Under the pieces are notes generated by a model. That model was not told the DNA's origin. It saw only the letters and a program-made list of their open reading frames with translations, and did not search any database. Source: Coffea arabica (taxonomy: Eukaryota > Streptophyta > Magnoliopsida > Gentianales > Rubiaceae). From it: DNA of 64,000 nt. Below, in pieces: positions 13,207 to 24,782 of the stretch. The first letter of the stretch is position 1. Each line of letters starts with the position of its first letter. A program made the translations under genes and the position numbers. The DNA is taken from assembly GCF_036785885.1 (NCBI RefSeq), contig NC_092317.1:9736501-9800500 (forward strand). Reading direction: 5' to 3'.

Positions 13207-13460
13207 TAGCGAGAGAGAAAAGAGATTAGAGAGAGAAAGGAGACAAATTCAATTCTGATAACTAAATCTGTTACAAGCTGTGGGTCCCATTTATTGTCAG
13301 AAACTAACTAATCGTAACTAACTGATCAATTGGCCAAACGATGCCGTTTGGCTAAGTAATTGCCCTAAGCCCTTAAACGGTGCCGTTCCACCAAGTAATT
13401 TCCCCAATTCCTTAAACGGTGCCGTTCCAATAATGTGTCTTCATATCTGCTGGGCTGACA
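13106..13460 (-). repeat. LTR 1 (3' LTR of the array), 355 bp
   Basis: Begins TGTCAGGG and ends GGGCTGACA, so the termini are perfect 6-bp inverted repeats TGTCAG/CTGACA. It has a short GA microsatellite (about 13180-13206) and differs from the other three LTRs by GAAAGAGGG in place of GAAAAAGGG. Three copies of an AAACG-N4-CGTT motif sit at 13336, 13375 and 13414, exactly 39 bp apart. In element orientation these lie at the start of U3. Confidence 0.95.
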
Positions 13461-13899
13461 ATCCCTTCCCCTTGCGAACAGGCTTGTCCGCAAGCCTGCA
13501 AGAAAATTCTGGAAATTGGTGCTCGATGAAGGTTTTATCTTCCCAGGATGCTTCATCAAAACTAAGGTGATTCCACTTAACCAGGAGTTGTACCACAGGC
13601 TGTCCATCACGTAATATTGCTCTACTCTTCAGGATCATCTCTGGTTGGAGGGAGCACAGATCATGCTCATCCCACTCTGGTAATGTAGTTGATAGTTGTT
13701 GGAGAGGACCTACCTTCTTCTTTAGTAAGGATACATGGAAGACCGGGTGCACCCTGGCCCCTGCAGGAAGTTTCAGTCTATAAGCTACCTGCCCAATCCT
13801 TTCTTCAACCTGGAAAGGACCATAGTACTTAGCAGAAAGCTTTAAGCACTTGCGCACAGATATAGACTGTTGCCTATATGGTTGTAATTTTAAGAATAC
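13441..13899 (-). pseudogene. Chromodomain-bearing pol C-terminus, copy 1
   Basis: This continues the integrase frame after an in-frame TAG at 13900-13902. The segment holds the post-integrase block (YGPFQVEERIGQVAYRLKLP, VHPVFHVSLLK) and then a chromodomain-like stretch ending VKWNHLSFDEASWED. In chromoviruses this domain directs integration toward particular chromatin marks. The reading frame ends at 13441-13443, inside the LTR. The first ATG after the stop is at 13857. Confidence 0.85.
13461..13472 (-). other. Polypurine tract of internal copy 1
   Basis: The minus strand reads AAGGGGAAGGGAT immediately before the 3' LTR. This is the expected plus-strand DNA primer. Identical tracts lie at 18516-18527 and 23567-23578. 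Confidence 0.8.
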
Positions 13900-14676
13900 C
13901 TAGTCCCCTACCACAAATTCCCGCTCAGTCCTGTGTTTATCAGCAAAGTGTTTCATCCTATTTTGAGCCTTGGATAAGTGTTCCTTGATGCTAGCAGTGA
14001 TTCTGGCCCTGTCCTGTAATGTCTGAGTTGCAGCAGGTATCACTGAGTCCTGGTATGGTCCTAGAGGAAGAGGTGTTGGTTTATAGCCAAACAAGGCTTC
14101 GAATGGGGAAAGTTCCAAGCTGGTGTGGTAAGCAGAATTGTACCACCATTCTGCAGTAGGTATCCACTTGCTCCACTGGGATGGAAATTCACAAGTCATG
14201 CACCGCAGATAGGATTCCAGACATTGATTGAGCCTCTCACTTTGGCCATCTGTCTGCGGGTGGTAAGAAGAAGAGTATTTGAGCTGAATTCCCATGAGCT
14301 TGAACAGTTCCTTCCAAAAACAACTGGTGAACACTCTATCCCTGTCAGTGATGATCGATTCTGGCAACCCATGCAATCTGAAAACATTATCCAAGAACAC
14401 TTGTGCGACCTGCCTAGCTGAGAAGGGATGTGTCAATAGCAAAAAATGTCCAAATTTGGTGAACCTGTCCACTACAACCAGTATAGTGTCATATCCCTGA
14501 GACTTGGGAAGCTTCTCAATAAAGTCCATAGAAATGTGGGACCAAGCCCTTTGAGGGATGGGTATGGGCTGAAGTAGGCCAGGATATGGGAGATGTTCAG
14601 ACTTGTTTCTTTGGCACACATCACACTCTTGTACATAGGCAATAACATCCTTCTTGAGCTCAGGCCAGTAAAACAA
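13900..14676 (-). pseudogene. Integrase core, copy 1
   Basis: The segment reads from the zinc-binding CDVCQRN motif into a full catalytic core. Counting from the Met at 14676, the triad is D51 (SMDF), D111 (ITDRD) and E147 (QSERLN), an exact D35E spacing. It is separated from gag-pol by a -1-type frame break near 14712-14716 (a run of G) and ends at an in-frame TAG at 13900-13902 where the family has a tryptophan codon. Both lesions recur at the same place in copies 2 and 3. Confidence 0.9.
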
Positions 14677-17600
14677 GGATTTGATCCTATGCCAGCAACT
14701 CTTCTGTCCTGAGTACCCCCTATTGCAGAATTATGCAGAGCTGAGACCAATTTGCTTCTGATGTCATTTCCTGTCCCTACATACAGTTTCCCTTGGTATC
14801 TGAGTACTCCTTCTGCTAGTGTATAGGATGGTTGAGATGTAGAGTCTAGCAGTAGTTGGGACATAATCTCTTGGCAGTGAGGGTCACCTTCATAACTTTG
14901 AATCAGTTCCTCCATCCAACCTGGCTTAACAGCAGATAGGGCCAAACAGAAACTGGTATTGCTGTCCCTTGAGGCATCCGTCCCCTGTCTCCTTGAGAGT
15001 GCATCAGCAACCAGATTTTCAGCACCCTTTTTGTATTGGATTTCGTAGTCCAATCCCAGTAACTTAGTCAGCCACTTGTGTTGTAGAGCAGTATTGAGTT
15101 TCTGGTCCAGTAGGTACTTCAGAGACTGGTGATCCGTCCTGATGATGAAGTGATGTCCTACCAAATAATGCTTCCATTTAGTGACAGCCATTACTAGAGC
15201 AAGGAGTTCCTTTTCATACACAGATAACCCAAGATTTTTGGGAGATAGTGCCTTGCTCAGAAATGCAATAGGATGGCCATCCTGCATTAATACAGCCCCT
15301 AGACCTCCACCACTGGCATCAGTCTCAATGATGAAAGGCCTACTGAATTCTGGCAGTTTAAGAACTGGTGCAGTGACCATTAATTCCTTTAATTTCTCAA
15401 AAGAATTCTGAGCACCTGCATTCCATATGAAACTATCCTTCCTCAAGAGTTCAGTCAAAGGCTTGCATATTTGTCCGTAACCTTGTATGAACCTCCTATA
15501 GTACCCAGTCAAACCCAAAAAACTCCTCAATTCCTTCACAGTCTGAGGTATAGGCCACTTCAAAATACAGTCAATCTTAGTTTGATCCATACTAACACCC
15601 TTTTCAGAAATAGTATGCCCCAAATAGTCTACTGTTTTCTGAGCAAAAGAGCACTTAGATTTCTTTGCATATAGTTGGTTCTGTCTCAGAGTATCAAGTA
15701 CTATTTTCAGATGCTGCACATGTGACTCCAATGTAGGACTGTAAACCAATATATCATCAAAGAATACCAAAACAAATTTCCTCAAATATGGTTGGAATAC
15801 CTGGTTCATCAAAGATTGAAAGGTGGCTGGCGCATTGGTAAGGCCAAAAGGCATCACCAAGAACTCATAGTGGCCACAATGAGTCTGAAATGCTGTCTTG
15901 TGAGTATCCTGAGTTTTGACACGAATCTGATGATATCCTGCTGTTAGATCCAGCTTTGATTTGAACACAGCTCCTGCCAGTTCATCTAATAATTCTTCTA
16001 CATTTGGTATTGGATATTTATCCTTAACAGTCATTTCATTCAATTTTCTATAGTCTACACAGAACCTCCAAGTGCCTTCTTTCTTTTTAACTAGCAGCAC
16101 TGGAGATGCAAAGGGACTGGTGCTGTGTATAACTATTCCATGCTCCAACATTTCCGTAACCTGTTTTTCTATTTCTCCCTTTTGAGAGTGAGGGTAACGG
16201 TATGGTTTGAGCTTGACTGGTTGAGAGCCTGGCTTCAGAGTAATTTCATGGTCAATGCTCCTTTTAGGAGGTAAGGAATCAGGGGTCTTGAAGACATCAG
16301 CATATTCACTGAGGATATTTTCCACTGCTCTGGGTATGGTATGGTCGTCTCCATCTTTATTTTGCTTCCATTCCATGGCTGCACACATCTGCTTCTTATA
16401 CTCAATGAAATATCTCAAATCCTTCCCTCTGATCAGGTCCATGTCACAGTTCTCTGCTTGTCCTTGTAGGTGTACTGTCTGTCCTTGGCTGAACAGAGAA
16501 ATGCTTAGCTGATGAAAATCAAATGTGATTGGACTGAAGTGTACCATCCAATCCACTCCCAATATAATATCCCATCCTCCCAACTCCATTACTTTAAGAT
16601 CAAACCTAAACTTGTACTGATTGACTTCCCACATTACTCTTGGACAGATTGCATTACTGTTAACACAGGTGCCATTTCCCATGATCACAGAAAAGGGATT
16701 TGAAACCATTTGGTACTTGATATCCATGCCAATGACTAACTCACTGTTGATGTAGCTATCAGAGCTACCAGTATCTACTAAAATCAACACCTCCTCTCCA
16801 TCCAGCTTCCCTGTCAGTGTGATAGTCTTTCTTTTTAAGGCCTCCGACAGTGCATGCAGGGACATGTCCATCACTTGACCAGGGTGTCCAGTTTGGTCGT
16901 CTTGTTCTCCCAGTGCATCTTCGAACAGTGATTCCTCCTCTTCTTCGCTGATCAGAAGGTTTAAGTGTCCTGGCTTACATTGGTGTCCAGGTCCATACCT
17001 GTCCCCACACTTAAAGCACAGTCCCATGCTCCTTCTGTGCTGAATTTCTTGAGGTGAAATTCTCTTAGAATCCTGACGGTCAGTTTGTACATTCTTAAAT
17101 CTGGTGTTCCTGAAATTCCCAGTTGATGGTATCTGGTAAGTGTTGGTGTTGCCTGCTACAGGAGTAGTGCCTTTGGTCATGCCAAACTTATTTTCTGCAA
17201 CATTTCTGTGGCCTTCTCTAACTCCTCTGATCTGGATTTTGATGTTGCGTTCTTGCCACAGCGAGATCTCAAAGGCCTCTGATAGTGTAGTCGGTCTCAG
17301 CATCTTCACCATAGGCTTAATTTCTTCTTTCAAGCCACTGATGAAACTGGAGGTAAAGTAGCTCTCATCCAAATTACTGTTCCTGGCCAACATTAGTGGC
17401 TTTAGTTCCTCAAACCTCTCCTGGTACTCTTCCACACTCCCTTCCTGTTGTAGTTTGTTGAATTCCTCAATTATGTCCTTATAACCATTCTCATTGAATC
17501 GTTTACACAGGATCTCCCCAAATTCTTCCCAGGATAGTCTAGGTTTCTCAATCCTAACCCCTTGGAACCACCTATCTGCCTTACCCTCCAGATACATCTC

Positions 17601-18110
17601 TACAATGGCTAATTTCTGCTCATTCGGAATTTGGTAGTTAATGAAATACTTGTTACATTTTCGCAGCCAATCTCTCGGATTTTCTCCTGAGAATAATTGT
17701 AAATCAAGTTTTGGGAGATTTGGCGCTAGAATTCTACCTTCATGCCTGAAAGCACGCGTAACTTCTGCGTCTGGATGCAATCTGAATTGCAGAGGGGGAG
17801 TCGGCAGCAGTGGCGGTGCCTGTTCTGTTCCTCCCCTGGCTTCTTCATCTGGCAGCTTGTCCCTCGCAGCAGCCACATTCAGCATGATTGAGCTGAATTT
17901 TTGTTCCAAGAAAGCGCCAAATTTCTGCTCCATTCCAGTTATCAAGCTTTCCATGCGCCTATTGTTCTCTTCCAGTTCTTGACGAACCTCTCCTCTGAGC
18001 TGCTGCTGCGACGATTGCGAAGATTGAAGATTCTCCATGATTTCTTGTAGCTTAACCTCCTGTTTCCTCACTTGTTCTTCCAAGGTCTTGAATCTGGTGC
18101 TTTCCGCCAT
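14472..18110 (-). pseudogene. gag-protease-RT-RNase H polyprotein, copy 1
   Basis: The likely start is the ATG at 18110 (MAESTRFKTLEEQ). The open frame extends 19 codons further upstream through the PBS into the LTR but has no ATG there. Domains in order are a coiled-coil-like N-terminus, a Retrotrans_gag block (FSGENPRDWLRK), a CCHC knuckle at about residues 365-378 (CFKCGDRYGPGHQC), an aspartic protease with DTGSS at 446, reverse transcriptase with FDDIL (D785, D786), and RNase H with ETDASGGG (D931). After about 14716 the frame is wrong and the last ~80 residues are out-of-frame sequence. The integrase continues in another frame. The element belongs to Ty3/gypsy by domain order PR-RT-RH-INT. 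Confidence 0.93.
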
Positions 18111-18133
18111 GATTGTATCCAAGGATTCCGCTA

Positions 18134-18145
18134 GCTCTGGTACCA
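18134..18145 (-). other. Primer binding site (initiator tRNA-Met type), copy 1
   Basis: On the minus strand the internal region begins AATTGGTACCAGAGC. TGGTACCAGAGC differs by one base from the usual plant initiator-Met primer complement TGGTATCAGAGC. Identical sites occur at 23189-23200 and 28240-28251. Confidence 0.85.
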
Positions 18146-18148
18146 ATT

Positions 18149-18219
18149 TGTCAGGGACTTGAATCAATGGTGGTGAATTGTTAGTGAATCAGTAAGGAAG
18201 AAAAGGAAATCTGGGAAAA

Positions 18220-18264
<45 letters not shown>

Positions 18265-18515
18265 CGAGAGAGAAAAGAGATTAGAGAGAGAAAGGAGACA
18301 AATTCAATTCTGATAACTAAATCTGTTACAAGCTGTGGGTCCCATTTATTGTCAGAAACTAACTAATCGTAACTAACTGATCAATTGGCCAAACGATGCC
18401 GTTTGGCTAAGTAATTGCCCTAAGCCCTTAAACGGTGCCGTTCCACCAAGTAATTTCCCCAATTCCTTAAACGGTGCCGTTCCAATAATGTGTCTTCATA
18501 TCTGCTGGGCTGACA
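18149..18515 (-). repeat. LTR 2, 367 bp, shared between copies 1 and 2
   Basis: Same termini as LTR 1, without any flanking target duplication. It is followed on both sides by internal sequence (PBS side at 18148, polypurine side at 18516). This is the signature of tandem multiplication by LTR-LTR recombination. The GA repeat is longer than in LTR 1 (about 18224-18261). Confidence 0.95.
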
Positions 18516-18954
18516 ATCCCTTCCCCTTGCGAACAGGCTTGTCCGCAAGCCTGCAAGAAAATTCTGGAAATTGGTGCTCGATGAAGGTTTTATCTTCCCA
18601 GGATGCTTCATCAAAACTAAGGTGATTCCACTTAACCAGGAGTTGTACCACAGGCTGTCCATCACGTAATATTGCTCTACTCTTCAGGATCATCTCTGGT
18701 TGGAGGGAGCACAGATCATGCTCATCCCACTCTGGTAATGTAGTTGATAGTTGTTGGAGAGGACCTACCTTCTTCTTTAGTAAGGATACATGGAAGACCG
18801 GGTGCACCCTGGCCCCTGCAGGAAGTTTCAGTCTATAAGCTACCTGCCCAATCCTTTCTTCAACCTGGAAAGGACCATAGTACTTAGCAGAAAGCTTTAA
18901 GCACTTGCGCACAGATATAGACTGTTGCCTATATGGTTGTAATTTTAAGAATAC
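18496..18954 (-). pseudogene. Chromodomain-bearing pol C-terminus, copy 2
   Basis: Identical in translation to copy 1, including the TAG (18955-18957) that separates it from the integrase. Confidence 0.85.
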
Positions 18955-19731
18955 CTAGTCCCCTACCACAAATTCCCGCTCAGTCCTGTGTTTATCAGCA
19001 AAGTGTTTCATCCTATTTTGAGCCTTGGATAAGTGTTCCTTGATGCTAGCAGTGATTCTGGCCCTGTCCTGTAATGTCTGAGTTGCAGCAGGTATCACTG
19101 AGTCCTGGTATGGTCCTAGAGGAAGAGGTGTTGGTTTATAGCCAAACAAGGCTTCGAATGGGGAAAGTTCCAAGCTGGTGTGGTAAGCAGAATTGTACCA
19201 CCATTCTGCAGTAGGTATCCACTTGCTCCACTGGGATGGAAATTCACAAGTCATGCACCGCAGATAGGATTCCAGACATTGATTGAGCCTCTCACTTTGG
19301 CCATCTGTCTGCGGGTGGTAAGAAGAAGAGTATTTGAGCTGAATTCCCATGAGCTTGAACAGTTCCTTCCAAAAACAACTGGTGAACACTCTATCCCTGT
19401 CAGTGATGATCGATTCTGGCAACCCATGCAATCTGAAAACATTATCCAAGAACACTTGTGCGACCTGCCTAGCTGAGAAGGGATGTGTCAATAGCAAAAA
19501 ATGTCCAAATTTGGTGAACCTGTCCACTACAACCAGTATAGTGTCATATCCCTGAGACTTGGGAAGCTTCTCAATAAAGTCCATAGAAATGTGGGACCAA
19601 GCCCTTTGAGGGATGGGTATGGGCTGAAGTAGGCCAGGATATGGGAGATGTTCAGACTTGTTTCTTTGGCACACATCACACTCTTGTACATAGGCAATAA
19701 CATCCTTCTTGAGCTCAGGCCAGTAAAACAA
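18955..19731 (-). pseudogene. Integrase core, copy 2
   Basis: Identical in translation to copy 1 with the same D-D-35-E triad, terminal TAG and upstream frame break. Confidence 0.9.
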
Positions 19732-22700
19732 GGATTTGATCCTATGCCAGCAACTCTTCTGTCCTGAGTACCCCCTATTGCAGAATTATGCAGAGCTGAG
19801 ACCAATTTGCTTCTGATGTCATTTCCTGTCCCTACATACAGTTTCCCTTGGTATCTGAGTACTCCTTCTGCTAGTGTATAGGATGGTTGAGATGTAGAGT
19901 CTAGCAGTAGTTGGGACATAATCTCTTGGCAGTGAGGGTCACCTTCATAACTTTGAATCAGTTCCTCCATCCAACCTGGCTTAACAGCAGATAGGGCCAA
20001 ACAGAAACTGGTATTGCTGTCCCTTGAGGCATCCGTCCCCTGTCTCCTTGAGAGTGCATCAGCAACCAGATTTTCAGCACCCTTTTTGTATTGGATTTCG
20101 TAGTCCAATCCCAGTAACTTAGTCAGCCACTTGTGTTGTAGAGCAGTATTGAGTTTCTGGTCCAGTAGGTACTTCAGAGACTGGTGATCCGTCCTGATGA
20201 TGAAGTGATGTCCTACCAAATAATGCTTCCATTTAGTGACAGCCATTACTAGAGCAAGGAGTTCCTTTTCATACACAGATAACCCAAGATTTTTGGGAGA
20301 TAGTGCCTTGCTCAGAAATGCAATAGGATGGCCATCCTGCATTAATACAGCCCCTAGACCTCCACCACTGGCATCAGTCTCAATGATGAAAGGCCTACTG
20401 AATTCTGGCAGTTTAAGAACTGGTGCAGTGACCATTAATTCCTTTAATTTCTCAAAAGAATTCTGAGCACCTGCATTCCATATGAAACTATCCTTCCTCA
20501 AGAGTTCAGTCAAAGGCTTGCATATTTGTCCGTAACCTTGTATGAACCTCCTATAGTACCCAGTCAAACCCAAAAAACTCCTCAATTCCTTCACAGTCTG
20601 AGGTATAGGCCACTTCAAAATACAGTCAATCTTAGTTTGATCCATACTAACACCCTTTTCAGAAATAGTATGCCCCAAATAGTCTACTGTTTTCTGAGCA
20701 AAAGAGCACTTAGATTTCTTTGCATATAGTTGGTTCTGTCTCAGAGTATCAAGTACTATTTTCAGATGCTGCACATGTGACTCCAATGTAGGACTGTAAA
20801 CCAATATATCATCAAAGAATACCAAAACAAATTTCCTCAAATATGGTTGGAATACCTGGTTCATCAAAGATTGAAAGGTGGCTGGCGCATTGGTAAGGCC
20901 AAAAGGCATCACCAAGAACTCATAGTGGCCACAATGAGTCTGAAATGCTGTCTTGTGAGTATCCTGAGTTTTGACACGAATCTGATGATATCCTGCTGTT
21001 AGATCCAGCTTTGATTTGAACACAGCTCCTGCCAGTTCATCTAATAATTCTTCTACATTTGGTATTGGATATTTATCCTTAACAGTCATTTCATTCAATT
21101 TTCTATAGTCTACACAGAACCTCCAAGTGCCTTCTTTCTTTTTAACTAGCAGCACTGGAGATGCAAAGGGACTGGTGCTGTGTATAACTATTCCATGCTC
21201 CAACATTTCCGTAACCTGTTTTTCTATTTCTCCCTTTTGAGAGTGAGGGTAACGGTATGGTTTGAGCTTGACTGGTTGAGAGCCTGGCTTCAGAGTAATT
21301 TCATGGTCAATGCTCCTTTTAGGAGGTAAGGAATCAGGGGTCTTGAAGACATCAGCATATTCACTGAGGATATTTTCCACTGCTCTGGGTATGGTATGGT
21401 CGTCTCCATCTTTATTTTGCTTCCATTCCATGGCTGCACACATCTGCTTCTTATACTCAATGAAATATCTCAAATCCTTCCCTCTGATCAGGTCCATGTC
21501 ACAGTTCTCTGCTTGTCCTTGTAGGTGTACTGTCTGTCCTTGGCTGAACAGAGAAATGCTTAGCTGATGAAAATCAAATGTGATTGGACTGAAGTGTACC
21601 ATCCAATCCACTCCCAATATAATATCCCATCCTCCCAACTCCATTACTTTAAGATCAAACCTAAACTTGTACTGATTGACTTCCCACATTACTCTTGGAC
21701 AGATTGCATTACTGTTAACACAGGTGCCATTTCCCATGATCACAGAAAAGGGATTTGAAACCATTTGGTACTTGATATCCATGCCAATGACTAACTCACT
21801 GTTGATGTAGCTATCAGAGCTACCAGTATCTACTAAAATCAACACCTCCTCTCCATCCAGCTTCCCTGTCAGTGTGATAGTCTTTCTTTTTAAGGCCTCC
21901 GACAGTGCATGCAGGGACATGTCCATCACTTGACCAGGGTGTCCAGTTTGGTCGTCTTGTTCTCCCAGTGCATCTTCGAACAGTGATTCCTCCTCTTCTT
22001 CGCTGATCAGAAGGTTTAAGTGTCCTGGCTTACATTGGTGTCCAGGTCCATACCTGTCCCCACACTTAAAGCACAGTCCCATGCTCCTTCTGTGCTGAAT
22101 TTCTTGAGGTGAAATTCTCTTAGAATCCTGACGGTCAGTTTGTACATTCTTAAATCTGGTGTTCCTGAAATTCCCAGTTGATGGTATCTGGTAAGTGTTG
22201 GTGTTGCCTGCTACAGGAGTAGTGCCTTTGGTCATGCCAAACTTATTTTCTGCAACATTTCTGTGGCCTTCTCTAACTCCTCTGATCTGGATTTTGATGT
22301 TGCGTTCTTGCCACAGCGAGATCTCAAAGGCCTCTGATAGTGTAGTCGGTCTCAGCATCTTCACCATAGGCTTAATTTCTTCTTTCAAGCCACTGATGAA
22401 ACTGGAGGTAAAGTAGCTCTCATCCAAATTACTGTTCCTGGCCAACATTAGTGGCTTTAGTTCCTCAAACCTCTCCTGGTACTCTTCCACACTCCCTTCC
22501 TGTTGTAGTTTGTTGAATTCCTCAATTATGTCCTTATAACCATTCTCATTGAATCGTTTACACAGGATCTCCCCAAATTCTTCCCAGGATAGTCTAGGTT
22601 TCTCAATCCTAACCCCTTGGAACCACCTATCTGCCTTACCCTCCAGATACATCTCTACAATGGCTAATTTCTGCTCATTCGGAATTTGGTAGTTAATGAA

Positions 22701-23165
22701 ATACTTGTTACATTTTCGCAGCCAATCTCTCGGATTTTCTCCTGAGAATAATTGTAAATCAAGTTTTGGGAGATTTGGCGCTAGAATTCTACCTTCATGC
22801 CTGAAAGCACGCGTAACTTCTGCGTCTGGATGCAATCTGAATTGCAGAGGGGGAGTCGGCAGCAGTGGCGGTGCCTGTTCTGTTCCTCCCCTGGCTTCTT
22901 CATCTGGCAGCTTGTCCCTCGCAGCAGCCACATTCAGCATGATTGAGCTGAATTTTTGTTCCAAGAAAGCGCCAAATTTCTGCTCCATTCCAGTTATCAA
23001 GCTTTCCATGCGCCTATTGTTCTCTTCCAGTTCTTGACGAACCTCTCCTCTGAGCTGCTGCTGCGACGATTGCGAAGATTGAAGATTCTCCATGATTTCT
23101 TGTAGCTTAACCTCCTGTTTCCTCACTTGTTCTTCCAAGGTCTTGAATCTGGTGCTTTCCGCCAT
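19527..23165 (-). pseudogene. gag-protease-RT-RNase H polyprotein, copy 2
   Basis: The same 1212-residue frame as copy 1, shifted by exactly 5055 bp, starting at the ATG at 23165. No amino acid differs from copy 1, and the same frame break precedes the integrase. Confidence 0.93.
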
Positions 23166-23203
23166 GATTGTATCCAAGGATTCCGCTAGCTCTGGTACCA
23201 ATT

Positions 23204-23274
23204 TGTCAGGGACTTGAATCAATGGTGGTGAATTGTTAGTGAATCAGTAAGGAAGAAAAGGAAATCTGGGAAAA

Positions 23275-23315
<41 letters not shown>

Positions 23316-23566
23316 CGAGAGAGAAAAGAGATTAGAGAGAGAAAGGAGACAAATTCAATTCTGATAACTAAATCTGTTACAAGCTGTGGGTCCCATTTAT
23401 TGTCAGAAACTAACTAATCGTAACTAACTGATCAATTGGCCAAACGATGCCGTTTGGCTAAGTAATTGCCCTAAGCCCTTAAACGGTGCCGTTCCACCAA
23501 GTAATTTCCCCAATTCCTTAAACGGTGCCGTTCCAATAATGTGTCTTCATATCTGCTGGGCTGACA
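23204..23566 (-). repeat. LTR 3, 363 bp, shared between copies 2 and 3
   Basis: Same termini and the same GAAAAAGGG variant as LTRs 2 and 4. It differs from them visibly only in GA-repeat length (about 23279-23311). Confidence 0.95.
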
Positions 23567-24005
23567 ATCCCTTCCCCTTGCGAACAGGCTTGTCCGCAAG
23601 CCTGCAAGAAAATTCTGGAAATTGGTGCTCGATGAAGGTTTTATCTTCCCAGGATGCTTCATCAAAACTAAGGTGATTCCACTTAACCAGGAGTTGTACC
23701 ACAGGCTGTCCATCACGTAATATTGCTCTACTCTTCAGGATCATCTCTGGTTGGAGGGAGCACAGATCATGCTCATCCCACTCTGGTAATGTAGTTGATA
23801 GTTGTTGGAGAGGACCTACCTTCTTCTTTAGTAAGGATACATGGAAGACCGGGTGCACCCTGGCCCCTGCAGGAAGTTTCAGTCTATAAGCTACCTGCCC
23901 AATCCTTTCTTCAACCTGGAAAGGACCATAGTACTTAGCAGAAAGCTTTAAGCACTTGCGCACAGATATAGACTGTTGCCTATATGGTTGTAATTTTAAG
24001 AATAC
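23547..24005 (-). pseudogene. Chromodomain-bearing pol C-terminus, copy 3
   Basis: Identical in translation to copies 1 and 2, following a TAG at 24006-24008. Confidence 0.85.
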
Positions 24006-24782
24006 CTAGTCCCCTACCACAAATTCCCGCTCAGTCCTGTGTTTATCAGCAAAGTGTTTCATCCTATTTTGAGCCTTGGATAAGTGTTCCTTGATGCTAG
24101 CAGTGATTCTGGCCCTGTCCTGTAATGTCTGAGTTGCAGCAGGTATCACTGAGTCCTGGTATGGTCCTAGAGGAAGAGGTGTTGGTTTATAGCCAAACAA
24201 GGCTTCGAATGGGGAAAGTTCCAAGCTGGTGTGGTAAGCAGAATTGTACCACCATTCTGCAGTAGGTATCCACTTGCTCCACTGGGATGGAAATTCACAA
24301 GTCATGCACCGCAGATAGGATTCCAGACATTGATTGAGCCTCTCACTTTGGCCATCTGTCTGCGGGTGGTAAGAAGAAGAGTATTTGAGCTGAATTCCCA
24401 TGAGCTTGAACAGTTCCTTCCAAAAACAACTGGTGAACACTCTATCCCTGTCAGTGATGATCGATTCTGGCAACCCATGCAATCTGAAAACATTATCCAA
24501 GAACACTTGTGCGACCTGCCTAGCTGAGAAGGGATGTGTCAATAGCAAAAAATGTCCAAATTTGGTGAACCTGTCCACTACAACCAGTATAGTGTCATAT
24601 CCCTGAGACTTGGGAAGCTTCTCAATAAAGTCCATAGAAATGTGGGACCAAGCCCTTTGAGGGATGGGTATGGGCTGAAGTAGGCCAGGATATGGGAGAT
24701 GTTCAGACTTGTTTCTTTGGCACACATCACACTCTTGTACATAGGCAATAACATCCTTCTTGAGCTCAGGCCAGTAAAACAA
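24006..24782 (-). pseudogene. Integrase core, copy 3
   Basis: Identical in translation to copies 1 and 2, with the same two lesions. Confidence 0.9.

Noticed and set aside
13365..13610. 81-codon ORF repeated in the three LTR regions
   Set aside because: Alternative frame of the chromodomain segment and LTR. Its repeated ERHRLR motif only reflects the 39-bp DNA repeat.
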